Assembly (NCBI RefSeq): GCF_008040165.1
Contig: NZ_VRUR01000002.1
Coordinates: 1,674,001 to 1,738,000, forward strand
Length of the DNA: 64,000 bases
Direction: 5' to 3'
Source of the DNA: Flagellimonas hymeniacidonis
Lineage (GTDB): Bacteria; Bacteroidota; Bacteroidia; Flavobacteriales; Flavobacteriaceae
Shown piece by piece: positions 38,295-46,861 of the stretch (the first letter of the stretch is position 1; every line of letters starts with the position of its first letter). The notes beneath the pieces were generated by a model that worked only from the letters and a program-made list of their open reading frames with translations, ran no database searches and was not told where the DNA came from. Made by a program: the position numbers and the translations under genes.

Positions 38295-38642
38295 TTTTTT
38301 GCAGTACCAAAGTCTACACCCGTAAATAAGCATTGCAAAAGCAGAAATTCCAAGTCCCAGGGCTTCTCTTCCTCTTTCTATATTATTAATATCTCCTTCC
38401 CCAATGGACACTCCTTCAAATTTATCTGGCCATGTCCAATACATTTTAAATAAAAAGAAAAAGAACAATAACAAAGCCCATATAAGCTTTAATCTGTTAA
38501 AAACGAACAAAATCGAAGCCATTGCAGCCGCTCCATAATATACTATCCATTGTATTGGGTCAGGGTCATTGTATTGTAATATGGCTGACCATGTAAATAA
38601 TATAGAAAATAGTACTCCCAGAACTTTAAAAAATAGCGTCAT
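38283..38642 (-). CDS. Transmembrane 220 (TMEM220) family protein
   Basis: This 119-residue protein has four likely membrane segments and the family motif SAILQYNDPDPIQWIVYYG. Function unknown. It converges with dnaX, the two reading frames sharing 12 bases at their 3' ends. Confidence 0.75.
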   Translation of the reverse strand: MTLFFKVLGVLFSILFTWSAILQYNDPDPIQWIVYYGAAAMASILFVFNRLKLIWALLLFFFFLFKMYWTWPDKFEGVSIGEGDINNIERGREALGLGISAFAMLIYGCRLWYCKKLKI

Positions 38643-38742
38643 GATTCAAATCTATACATAAAAAACCCAATCTTAAAAATTCCATAGCTATTCATTAAAT
38701 GGAATACTTTTATCTTTATCCAGTAAAATGTAATAGATAAAA

Positions 38743-39327
38743 ATGATGTTAGGGCTAAAATTACCAACTGATCCCAGATGGGTGAATATCGTAGAAAAGA
38801 ATATTGAAGAAATCTTGACAGATCACGCCTACTGTGAGCAAAAAGCGGCCAGTATGGCCATATCCCTCATCATTGGTTTTCCTGAAAAATCTGAATTGGT
38901 CAAAGAGATGACCGCTCTGGCAAGAGAGGAAATGGGCCATTTTAATATGGTGCACGATAAAATCTTAAAAAGAGGTTGGGTGTTAGGTCGTGAGCGCAAA
39001 GATGAATATGTCATCGAGCTGATGAAATTCTTCCCCAAAGGAGGTAGCCGCACTACGCACTTGGTACATAAATTATTATACGCTGCACTAATCGAGGCAA
39101 GAAGTTGTGAACGTTTCAGACTACTTTCCGAAGAAATGAACGATAAAGAACTAGCTGATTTTTACCGAAGCCTTATGGTTAGCGAAGCAAATCATTATAC
39201 CATGTTTCTGAAATTTGCCCGTACATATGGTGATCGCGAAATTGTTGATGAAAAATGGCAGCAGTTGTTGGATTACGAAGCAGGATTAATGCAAAAACTC
39301 GGAAAAAAGGAAACCATGCACGGTTAA
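38743..39327 (+). CDS. miaE: tRNA-(ms2io6A)-hydroxylase MiaE
   Basis: This di-iron monooxygenase hydroxylates the ms2i6A modification at position 37 of tRNAs. The four-helix ferritin-like fold shows carboxylate and histidine ligands in CEQKAASMAI, REEMGHFNMVH, EARSCERFRLL and VSEANHYTMFL. The 194-residue length is typical. It stands alone, with a 7-bp inverted repeat (ATTCCAT/ATGGAAT, 38679-38705) upstream. Confidence 0.93.
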   Translation: MMLGLKLPTDPRWVNIVEKNIEEILTDHAYCEQKAASMAISLIIGFPEKSELVKEMTALAREEMGHFNMVHDKILKRGWVLGRERKDEYVIELMKFFPKGGSRTTHLVHKLLYAALIEARSCERFRLLSEEMNDKELADFYRSLMVSEANHYTMFLKFARTYGDREIVDEKWQQLLDYEAGLMQKLGKKETMHG

Positions 39328-39334
39328 ATCCAAA

Positions 39335-40216
39335 TTACTGGTAATAAAGAGTTTTAATCATCCCATCGGCCAACCCAATTTTTGGGACATGGATTTTCTT
39401 AGCTCCACTCCATTTGGAAGCTGATAAAAATATTTTTGCAGCTGGTATGATCACATCAGCTCTATCTTGATTGAGTCCCAATTCTGAAATTCTATCATCA
39501 TATCCCATGCTATTTAAAAAATGATACTGCGCATTCAGCCAAATAAAAGATAGAGGCTGTCCTATTTTCCTCCCGGACATTTTATGAAGTTTGTTAATGT
39601 TCCCTCCGGAGCCTATGATCTCAACCTTATTATTCTCGTTAAATTGAGATGTTATCCATTGCTGAACCGCATTCCAAACAGCTTCGTCCACAAGATTGTT
39701 CAAAATACGTAGCGTACCTATTTTAAATGATTTTGAAGCTAACAATTCACCTTGTTTAAAAACCGTAAATTCAGTGCTTCCTCCACCTACATCAACATAC
39801 AGGTATGATCTATCGTTTTTAATTAATTCCTTCAAATCTGTCGATGCAATAATCGAAGCTTCTTGTTTGCCATCGATAATTTCAATGCCTACACCTGTTG
39901 CGTTTCGAACTTTTTCTACAACTTCTTTGCCATTTTTCGCCTCTCTTAGGGCAGATGTGGCGCATGCCATATACTTTTCAACCCCATAAACTTGCATTAA
40001 AAGATCAAACGATTGCATGGTTTTGATCAAGCGTTGTAAATTTTCTTCTGAAATCGCTCCCTTAGTAAATGAATCTTCTCCTAAACGCACTGGAACACGA
40101 ATCAATGCGCTTTTTTTAAAAGATGCGGCTTTGTCTTCTTGTTCTATCACATTGTTTACCAATAACCTAACTGCGTTGGATCCAATGTCTATAGCAGCGT
40201 ACTTTCGTATTTTCAA
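39335..40216 (-). CDS. Ppx/GppA family exopolyphosphatase
   Basis: This 293-residue protein is an ASKHA-fold phosphatase with AAIDIGSNAVRLLV, ATSALREAKNG and YVDVGGGSTEFTVF. It hydrolyses polyphosphate or pppGpp. It is shorter than E. coli Ppx, lacking the C-terminal HD-like domains, as is usual in Flavobacteria. It follows ppk1 by 10 bases. Confidence 0.92.
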   Translation of the reverse strand: MKIRKYAAIDIGSNAVRLLVNNVIEQEDKAASFKKSALIRVPVRLGEDSFTKGAISEENLQRLIKTMQSFDLLMQVYGVEKYMACATSALREAKNGKEVVEKVRNATGVGIEIIDGKQEASIIASTDLKELIKNDRSYLYVDVGGGSTEFTVFKQGELLASKSFKIGTLRILNNLVDEAVWNAVQQWITSQFNENNKVEIIGSGGNINKLHKMSGRKIGQPLSFIWLNAQYHFLNSMGYDDRISELGLNQDRADVIIPAAKIFLSASKWSGAKKIHVPKIGLADGMIKTLYYQ

Positions 40217-40226
40217 CTTGGAAATT

Positions 40227-42308
40227 TTAAGATTCTAGCTTCCTTTGATAGTACTCATAAAGTTCAAACTGAGATCTAATAGCTGTCTCATTTGCATCCT
40301 TTTCTCTGTAGGCATTATCCTGTTTTTCAGAAAAAACCCTAGCCTTCTGGTTATCACGCCAAGAAATATCAAAAGTATCCAGTAGTTCTTGTTTGATATC
40401 CGAATCGTATATAGGGCACCCAACTTCAACTCTAAAATCGAGATTTCTTGTCATCCAATCTGCCGATGAGATATAAATTTTGGTATCACCTCCATTCCCA
40501 AAAATAAACAACCTCGGATGCTCTAAAAACTTATCAACTATACTAATGGCCTCGATGTTCTCGCTCATTCCCTGCACCCCTGGCACAAGGCAACAAATAC
40601 CTCTAATAATTAGCTGAATTTTTACTCCTGCCCTACTCGCCTCATATAGCTTATCCACCATTTTATATGATGTAAAACTATTCATCTTGATTTTTATATA
40701 CGCTTCTTTGCCCGCCTGGGCATTTTCAATCTCATTATCAATTAATTTGATGAATGTAGATTTTGTATAATGCGGAGAAACGATAAGGTGCTTGTATTTG
40801 TTTATTTTATAGTTGGTTTCAAAAAACTCGAAGACTTTGTCCATTTCTTTTAGGATTCCATCGTGAGCAGTAAACAAAGTATAGTCCGTGTAAATTTTGG
40901 CTGTGGACTCGTTAAAGTTTCCAGTACTTACAAAACCATACCTCTTCATTCCTTCGGCTTCTTCGCGATCTACTAAGCAAATTTTGCTATGTACTTTTAG
41001 CCCAGGTACACCAAAAATCAGGTTGATGCCTTCTGCTTGCAGTTGATTGGCATATTCAATGTTGGCCTGTTCATCAAAACGGGCTTGCAGCTCTATTTGG
41101 ACGGTTACCTGTTTACCATTTTTAACAGCATTAATCAAAGCCGAAGCTATTTGACTAGCACTGGCAAGACGGTATACCGTAATTTTTATGGAACGTACTT
41201 TTGGGTCTAAGGCTGCTTCTCTTAAAAACTTGGTGACGTAAGCAAATGTGTGGTAAGGTGTATAAATTAAGTGATCCTTTTGAGCTATTTTCTCTAAAAG
41301 ACTCCCTTCCATACTTAAACCTTTGATGGGAAGTGCTTCAATCTTCTCGTACATTAAATCCTGTCTTCCTAAACTTGGAAAACCCATATAATCACGGCGG
41401 TTATGGTACCTACCTCCGGGGATAACACTATCCGTATCAACAATATTCATTTTTTCCTTTAAGAATTGAAGGGTGTCCTTGTCAATACCTTTGTCATAAA
41501 CAAAACGAACTGGATCGCTTATTTTTCTATGCTCAACACTTGAAGAAATTTTCTCAATAAAACTTTTCGTCAGATCATTATCAATATCTAGCTCCGCATC
41601 ACGAGTAATTTTTATCATGTGGGCAGTAATAGACTCAAATTCGAACATGGTAAATACACTATCCAAACAAAACCTAATTAGATCATCAAGAATAATGATG
41701 TAGTTTTTTTCGCCTTCTTTAGGAAGCACGATAAAGCGATCAATTCCTTTGGGAATTTCTATTAATGCATACCTATTTCGGCCATTGGCACCTGCGTTTT
41801 CATCGTTGGTCATGACCATTTTTACTGCGAGGTAAGCTGCTGTATCCTTCAATAATGGAAATTCCGTGAGATCATTTAAAATGATCGTCATCAACTCCTG
41901 ATTCACCATTTTAAAGAAATATTCCCTTACAAATTCGGCTTGGTTTTCACTGATTTCATTTTCATCAATAATGAAAATATTCTCTGCCTTTAATTCTTCT
42001 TCAATACTGCTTAAAATTTCAAGACTGCCTGCCTGTTGTGCAATCACAATTTTTGTGATTTCTTCCAACAAATCTTTCGCCTTTTCGCCGCCCAAAACAC
42101 TTTTTCCTTTTTTTCCTGCATCAACAATACGCTTTACCGTAGCATATCTTACTTTAAAAAATTCATCGAGATTATTACTGAAAATACCCAAGAATCTAAG
42201 TCGGTCAATAAGCGGTACTCTTTTGTCGGCACTTTCTTGAAGAACTCTTGCGTTAAAGTGCAACCAACTGATTTCTCTGTTAACGTACTCGTTTTTTATT
42301 TTAATCAT
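40227..42308 (-). CDS. ppk1: Polyphosphate kinase 1
   Basis: It makes polyphosphate from ATP. The N-terminal segment is NREISWLHFNARVLQE, the active-site His is His440 in KVHSKICLVDR, followed by STGNFNESTAKIYTDY, and a second phosphodiesterase-like segment carries SSADWMTRNLDFRVEVGCPI. The 693-residue length is normal. The start codon abuts the stop of sixA. Confidence 0.96.
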   Translation of the reverse strand: MIKIKNEYVNREISWLHFNARVLQESADKRVPLIDRLRFLGIFSNNLDEFFKVRYATVKRIVDAGKKGKSVLGGEKAKDLLEEITKIVIAQQAGSLEILSSIEEELKAENIFIIDENEISENQAEFVREYFFKMVNQELMTIILNDLTEFPLLKDTAAYLAVKMVMTNDENAGANGRNRYALIEIPKGIDRFIVLPKEGEKNYIIILDDLIRFCLDSVFTMFEFESITAHMIKITRDAELDIDNDLTKSFIEKISSSVEHRKISDPVRFVYDKGIDKDTLQFLKEKMNIVDTDSVIPGGRYHNRRDYMGFPSLGRQDLMYEKIEALPIKGLSMEGSLLEKIAQKDHLIYTPYHTFAYVTKFLREAALDPKVRSIKITVYRLASASQIASALINAVKNGKQVTVQIELQARFDEQANIEYANQLQAEGINLIFGVPGLKVHSKICLVDREEAEGMKRYGFVSTGNFNESTAKIYTDYTLFTAHDGILKEMDKVFEFFETNYKINKYKHLIVSPHYTKSTFIKLIDNEIENAQAGKEAYIKIKMNSFTSYKMVDKLYEASRAGVKIQLIIRGICCLVPGVQGMSENIEAISIVDKFLEHPRLFIFGNGGDTKIYISSADWMTRNLDFRVEVGCPIYDSDIKQELLDTFDISWRDNQKARVFSEKQDNAYREKDANETAIRSQFELYEYYQRKLES

Positions 42309-42797
42309 TTATTGCTTTAGATGTTTTGGAAAAATTAGCTGTTGTGTGGTTCCCTTTGAAACTTTAGACCATTCGGATACATCAAATTCAATCTGTACAA
42401 GTCCAGATGTTGGAACGTTTTCAATATACTGATCTCCCAAAGCATTTGCAAGGTTTGTGTACGCATAATTGTGCCCAAAAAGTGCTACGGTATCTAATTT
42501 GTTGTCCAAGTTTTGAATAAAGCGCTTTACATCTTGTCCTGAAAAATCATAAAGCTCCTCAGTCACTTGAAAGTCATTCAAATTGAATCCAATATTTCTC
42601 AGAAAAATCATACTGGTATGCAATGCTCTATTTGCCGGGCTTGAATATGCAAAATCGATTTGAATACCATTCTTCATAAATGTTTTGCCAACCATATGGG
42701 CATCGTTGATACCTCTTTCTTTTAATGGTCTATCCTTATCGGAAACATCATAATCCCACGAGGATTTTCCATGTCGCATTAAAATTACCGTCTTCAT
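42309..42797 (-). CDS. sixA: SixA-type histidine phosphatase
   Basis: This is a 162-residue phosphoglycerate-mutase-like protein with the R-H-G motif at residues 8-10 (LMRHGKSSWD) and a second His in FGHNYAYTNL. SixA proteins remove phosphate from phosphohistidines. Its position as the first gene of the ppk1-ppx operon hints at control of phosphate flow, which is inference. Confidence 0.88.
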   Translation of the reverse strand: MKTVILMRHGKSSWDYDVSDKDRPLKERGINDAHMVGKTFMKNGIQIDFAYSSPANRALHTSMIFLRNIGFNLNDFQVTEELYDFSGQDVKRFIQNLDNKLDTVALFGHNYAYTNLANALGDQYIENVPTSGLVQIEFDVSEWSKVSKGTTQQLIFPKHLKQ

Positions 42798-42828
42798 CTT
42801 TCAATTTTATCTGGTTTTAAACAATTTC

Positions 42829-43476
42829 CTATGGCTGCAACCGCTCCACTTTCCAATTATAATCTTCTTGAAGTGTATACCTAATTCGGTCATGTAATCT
42901 ATTTGGGCGTCCCTGCCAAAATTCAATGGATACCGGTCTTACTAAATACCCTCCCCAATGTTCGGGTCTTTCAATTTCTTTGCCTTCACTTTCCCTTTCC
43001 AACTCTTTAAGTTTGGTTTCCAATTTCTCTCTGGATTCAATTACATCGCTTTGGTCAGACACCATAGCACCCAATTGACTGCCAAGTGGTCTGGATTCAA
43101 AATAACCATCTGAAAGGTTTTCTGCTATTTTCTCTGCTTTTCCTTTAATGATTACCTGACGCTCTAGGTTGGGCCAGAAAAAAGAAAGACAGGTTGATGG
43201 GTCATTCGTTATAGCCTTTCCTTTTTCACTGTTATAGTTTGTATAAAAAATGAACCCTTCATGTGTGTATTTCTTCATTAAAACCACTCGATTTTTTGGG
43301 TAGCCATCCAAACCAATGGTGGAAATTGTCATCGCATTGGGTTCATCCAGTCCATCCGTTGCTTCCACCTCATAAAACCACTTTTGAAATTGTTCCAGAG
43401 GGTTTTCTTTGATGGTTTCTTCCGTTAAAGCACTCTTTTCATAGGACTTCCTATAATTGCTCAAGTCATTTTGCAT
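42829..43476 (-). CDS. pdxH: Pyridoxamine 5'-phosphate oxidase
   Basis: This FMN enzyme makes pyridoxal phosphate. Family segments NAMTISTIGLDGYPKNRVVLMK, TNYNSEKGKAI, FFWPNLERQVIIKG and the C-terminal VSIEFWQGRPNRLHDR…NWKVERLQP end are all present. The 215-residue length is standard. Confidence 0.96.
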   Translation of the reverse strand: MQNDLSNYRKSYEKSALTEETIKENPLEQFQKWFYEVEATDGLDEPNAMTISTIGLDGYPKNRVVLMKKYTHEGFIFYTNYNSEKGKAITNDPSTCLSFFWPNLERQVIIKGKAEKIAENLSDGYFESRPLGSQLGAMVSDQSDVIESREKLETKLKELERESEGKEIERPEHWGGYLVRPVSIEFWQGRPNRLHDRIRYTLQEDYNWKVERLQP

Positions 43477-43562
43477 GGCATCACAGTATAATTACCTTCA
43501 AATTTCAGTAAAAGAATGGAGATTAGGAAAATTGGAAGCCTTTTGTTTTGCCTTCTGGGTAA

Positions 43563-44468
43563 TTATATGGTAAAAGATTTACCATCGTCTGCCAGTTCCA
43601 CATTAGGAAACACTTCTAACGCTTCTTCTTTGAAAAGGTCGATGGACTTGTATCGTGTTGAGTAATGTCCTAAAATAAGACCGCCTACGTCTGCTTTTTG
43701 GGCTATTAAAGCTGCTTGCTTGGCTGTGGAGTGTTTTGTTTTTTTACAAAGCTTGGATTCTGTTTCCAAAAATGTGGATTCGTGATACAGCATATCTGCA
43801 TTTGCGATTATTGGCACAATGGTTTCATTATAGATAGTATCACTGCAAAATGCATAACTCTTTGGTTTCGGGGGATCTAGGGTTAAATCTGCATTGGAAA
43901 TGGATACTCCATTCTCTGTAACGCCACTTGCTCCATTTTTTATATTATTGAATTGACTCCTATCTATTTCATGCTCCTCAACAGCATCAATATTTAGTTT
44001 ACGAGGGTACGGTTTCTCTTTGAATAAAAAGCCATTGGTGTAAACTCGATGTTCCAATGGTATAGTATGAACGCTTACTTGTTCGTCTTCAAAAACAAGT
44101 TCGGAATCTTTAGCGTTTAATTCGTGAAAAATCAAGGGGTAGTTGGTCCAAGAGTCGCCAAGTTTAAGAAATAAGGTGATGGCTTCTTTGATTCCCTTTG
44201 GGCCATATATATGGAGTTCCGATTCTCTTCCTAAAAGCCGAAATGTAGATATTAATCCAGGGAGTCCAAAGAAATGATCTCCATGTAAATGAGATATGAA
44301 AATATGTTTAATTCTAGAAAACTTGACCTTGTATTTTCTGAGCTGTACCTGTGTACCTTCTCCACAATCAATCAAAAAAAGATGATTCCGTATTTCTAAA
44401 ACTTGGGAAGTCGGGTTCGTAAAGGTTCTTGGAGTAGCTGAATAACAGCCGAGAATAGTCAGTTTCAC
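43563..44468 (-). CDS. rnz: Ribonuclease Z
   Basis: This metallo-beta-lactamase-fold endonuclease processes tRNA 3' ends. The zinc motif is FISHLHGDHFFGLPG, with further ligands in FCSDTIY and GHYSTRY. The 301-residue length fits the short RNase Z form. Both tRNA genes in this window lack an encoded CCA, the kind of precursor it cuts. Confidence 0.95.
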   Translation of the reverse strand: MKLTILGCYSATPRTFTNPTSQVLEIRNHLFLIDCGEGTQVQLRKYKVKFSRIKHIFISHLHGDHFFGLPGLISTFRLLGRESELHIYGPKGIKEAITLFLKLGDSWTNYPLIFHELNAKDSELVFEDEQVSVHTIPLEHRVYTNGFLFKEKPYPRKLNIDAVEEHEIDRSQFNNIKNGASGVTENGVSISNADLTLDPPKPKSYAFCSDTIYNETIVPIIANADMLYHESTFLETESKLCKKTKHSTAKQAALIAQKADVGGLILGHYSTRYKSIDLFKEEALEVFPNVELADDGKSFTI

Positions 44469-44542
44469 AATGAATGGAAAATTGAGAATGAAAAATGAAA
44501 AATTACTGGGATTCGGAGAGTTTTTACTACTGTTAAAAACAT

Positions 44543-44914
44543 TTAAATTTTCTGTTTTGATGATTTCACAATAGAAGCCAAGAGTTTTATCAACTGAGTA
44601 ACTTCATCATTTAAAGTATTGTAAGGCATATTTGAAATATAGTCAGATTTAAAAAGTATATCAAGCCAATATCTTGTTTCATTGGCCTCCTTGAGTGCAA
44701 TACTCATTTTGTGGATAAAATCTTTTTTGCTTTCGGCGTGTTCCGCTTCTCTAACTAATGCACCAATAGCAGTTCCTGAACGTATTAATTGTTTTGAAAG
44801 AATATATTCTTTATCCTCTTTCTACAATTTCTTTACAAGTCTAACAACCCTAAGTGCAAAACTGAAACTTTTCTCCCTAACAATATTCTCTTTTTGCAAA
44901 CTTGAAATTTTCAA
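44543..44914 (-). pseudogene. Four-helix bundle (IVP-like, TIGR02436-type) protein, interrupted by a stop
   Basis: Translation of the minus strand gives KEYILSKQLIRSGTAIG, REAEHAESKKDFIHKMSIA and LKEANETRYWLDIL, which match the S23/four-helix-bundle family whose members are often encoded in rRNA intervening sequences. The frame is open except for a TAG at 44822-44824, between VRLVKKL and KEDKEYI, where the family has a sense codon. The start would be a TTG at 44914. A single base change explains the loss, so it is a recent pseudogene or a sequencing error. Confidence 0.75.
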
Positions 44915-44937
44915 TTACCCACTTTTTCCATTTAACA

Positions 44938-45270
44938 TTAAATTCCTAAATCCCGTTCTATCTCTTCCATTTCTATTAAATCTTTTGCTTCTTGTATGGT
45001 TGGAACCACATTTATTTCCTCGGGTGCTTCATCATACGATACCTTGCTAGTGACCAAAACAAAAGATTTATTTGCTGCCTTATGTTTGTTTGAAATCTCA
45101 AAAAACTCCAAAATATCCCCAGCCGTTAACTTGCTAAAAGAAAACAGGTTGACAATAATATTATCATGTTTTATTTTGGGGTAGGCTTTTGTTAAATTTC
45201 CCAAGAAGGTGGCAATCGAGGTTTTTTCCTGGAAAACAATGGTTGTTGTTCCTTCTTTATTGAAAATCAT
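44938..45270 (-). CDS. Conserved small protein of unknown function
   Basis: This soluble 110-residue protein has an alternating strand/helix pattern (TTTIVFQEKTS, DNIIVNLFSFSKL, ILEFFEISNKHKA, KSFVLVTSK) like a small STAS-type domain, and an acidic helical end. No family is recognised with confidence. It starts one base after pyrB ends and so is part of the pyrR-pyrB transcript. Confidence 0.65.
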   Translation of the reverse strand: MIFNKEGTTTIVFQEKTSIATFLGNLTKAYPKIKHDNIIVNLFSFSKLTAGDILEFFEISNKHKAANKSFVLVTSKVSYDEAPEEINVVPTIQEAKDLIEMEEIERDLGI

Positions 45271-45271
45271 T

Positions 45272-46198
45272 TTATTTAATTTTTGAGGCCAGTAGATAAA
45301 TTACCGCCATACGAATTGCCACTCCATTCTCCACTTGTTCCAAGATTATGGACTGGTTAGAATCTGCTACATCACTTGTAATCTCCACCCCCCTATTAAT
45401 AGGTCCTGGGTGCATGATTACAATTTGTTTATCCAAACTGTTCAACAGTTTTTTATTTACGCCAAATTGCTGGGTATACTCTCTGGTCGTTGGGAAATAG
45501 CTAATATCCATGCGCTCATTTTGAACTCGAAGCATATTAGCTACATCGCACCATTCCAATGCTTTTTTAAGGTTTGTTTCTACCTGAACCCCTAGTGATT
45601 CAATATGTTTGGGAATCAAGGTTTTTGGTCCACAAACTTTTACATTGGCTCCTTGAAGTTTTAGGGCAAAAATATTGGACAATGCCACTCTTGAATGTAA
45701 AATATCGCCCACAATGACCACATTTTTACCTCCCACATCTCCTAATTTCTCTCTAATGGAATACGAATCCAGCAAAGCCTGGGTAGGATGTTCATGTGCT
45801 CCATCACCTGCATTTATTATGGAAGCATTCACATGTTCAGAAAGAAAAATTCCTGCTCCTGGGTTAGGATGACGCATCACTACCATATCCACTTTCATGG
45901 ACAGGATATTATTGACGGTATCAATAAGCGTTTCTCCCTTTTTTACGGATGATTGCGAAGCTGAAAAATTAATCACATCTGCCGATAATCGTTTTTCCGC
46001 AAGTTCAAAGGAAAGTTTGGTACGGGTACTGTTTTCAAAAAAAATGTTGGCAATGGTAATATCCCGCAGCGTAGGGACCTTTTTAATAGATCTATTGATA
46101 ACTTCCTTAAAATGATCCGCTGTTTCAAAAATGAGTCCAATATCCTTCTTGTCAAGATATTTTATTCCCAGTAAGTGATTTACACTTAATTCACTCAT
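45272..46198 (-). CDS. pyrB: Aspartate carbamoyltransferase catalytic subunit
   Basis: It makes carbamoyl-aspartate, the committed step of pyrimidine synthesis. The carbamoyl-phosphate motif FENSTRTKLSFELA, the loop SSVKKGETLIDT and HPTQALLDSYSI, with LRVQNERM and IMHPGPINRGVEI, are intact. The 308-residue length is standard. A regulatory pyrI is not adjacent. It lies 6 bases after pyrR. Confidence 0.96.
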   Translation of the reverse strand: MSELSVNHLLGIKYLDKKDIGLIFETADHFKEVINRSIKKVPTLRDITIANIFFENSTRTKLSFELAEKRLSADVINFSASQSSVKKGETLIDTVNNILSMKVDMVVMRHPNPGAGIFLSEHVNASIINAGDGAHEHPTQALLDSYSIREKLGDVGGKNVVIVGDILHSRVALSNIFALKLQGANVKVCGPKTLIPKHIESLGVQVETNLKKALEWCDVANMLRVQNERMDISYFPTTREYTQQFGVNKKLLNSLDKQIVIMHPGPINRGVEITSDVADSNQSIILEQVENGVAIRMAVIYLLASKIK

Positions 46199-46204
46199 TC
46201 TATC

Positions 46205-46744
46205 TTATTTGTTTACTAAATACACAATATCCTTTCCATCATTTTCTTCCCACATCACCTTTACTTTTTCTTCGTTAATGGCATCTACTTGTCTGCCACG
46301 ATAGTTAGGTTGAATGGGTAAATGTCTGCTGAATCTTCTATCAATCAATGTCAATAATTCAATGTCTATAGGTCTTCCAAAAGATTGAATTGCAGTGAGT
46401 GCCGCACGTATGCTCCTCCCTGTATATAACACATCATCTATAAAAACAATGTTTCTGTTCTCCACCAGAAAGTCCATTTTTGTGGTATTTGCCTTTAGTG
46501 TTTTATCACTACGTCCAAAATCATCCCTATAGAAAGTAATATCCAAAAATCCTAAATCTATATGCTTGACCTTGTAGTCCTCTTTAAGGATTTTCGTTAA
46601 CCGCTCGGCAAGATAAACCCCTCTGGGTTGAATGCCAATAAGCGCGGTATTACTAAAATCTAAATGGTTTTCTAAAAGTTGGCAAGCCAAACGGTGCAGT
46701 ATGATGTTAATTTCTTTGGAGGTAAGAAGTACTTTTTGACTCAT
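46205..46744 (-). CDS. pyrR: PyrR bifunctional regulator / uracil phosphoribosyltransferase
   Basis: This phosphoribosyltransferase-fold protein binds pyr mRNA leaders in Gram-positives and makes UMP from uracil. The PRPP motif is VFIDDVLYTGRSIRAA, with GIQPRGVYLAERL near the N-terminus. The 179-residue length is typical. No anti-terminator or terminator structure was seen in its short leader, so it may work only as an enzyme here or regulate elsewhere. Confidence 0.94.
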   Translation of the reverse strand: MSQKVLLTSKEINIILHRLACQLLENHLDFSNTALIGIQPRGVYLAERLTKILKEDYKVKHIDLGFLDITFYRDDFGRSDKTLKANTTKMDFLVENRNIVFIDDVLYTGRSIRAALTAIQSFGRPIDIELLTLIDRRFSRHLPIQPNYRGRQVDAINEEKVKVMWEENDGKDIVYLVNK

Positions 46745-46771
46745 TTGCTATGCGACCGACTCAGTTGTATG

Positions 46772-46779
46772 CAAAAGTA
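46772..46779 (-). promoter_or_regulatory. -7 element of the pyrR-pyrB promoter
   Basis: TACTTTTG on the minus strand is an exact TAnnTTTG match, 27 bases before the pyrR start. No TTG is found at the usual -33 distance. Confidence 0.5.
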
Positions 46780-46807
46780 AACAATTCTTTAAAAAGGTTA
46801 ATGACAT

Positions 46808-46842
46808 AAAAAAAGCCCCGCTGTTTCCAGCTGGGCTTTTTA
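46808..46842 (-). terminator. rpsA terminator
   Basis: On the minus strand AAAAAGCCC-A-GCTG, loop GAAA, CAGC-G-GGGCTTTTT forms a stem with one mismatch followed by T residues, about 20 bases after the rpsA stop. Confidence 0.9.
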
Positions 46843-46861
46843 TACATCTATGAAGTTTTTA

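Noticed and set aside
38679-38705. 7-bp inverted repeat before miaE
   Set aside because: It is short and A/T-rich, with no further support as an operator; mentioned only with the gene.
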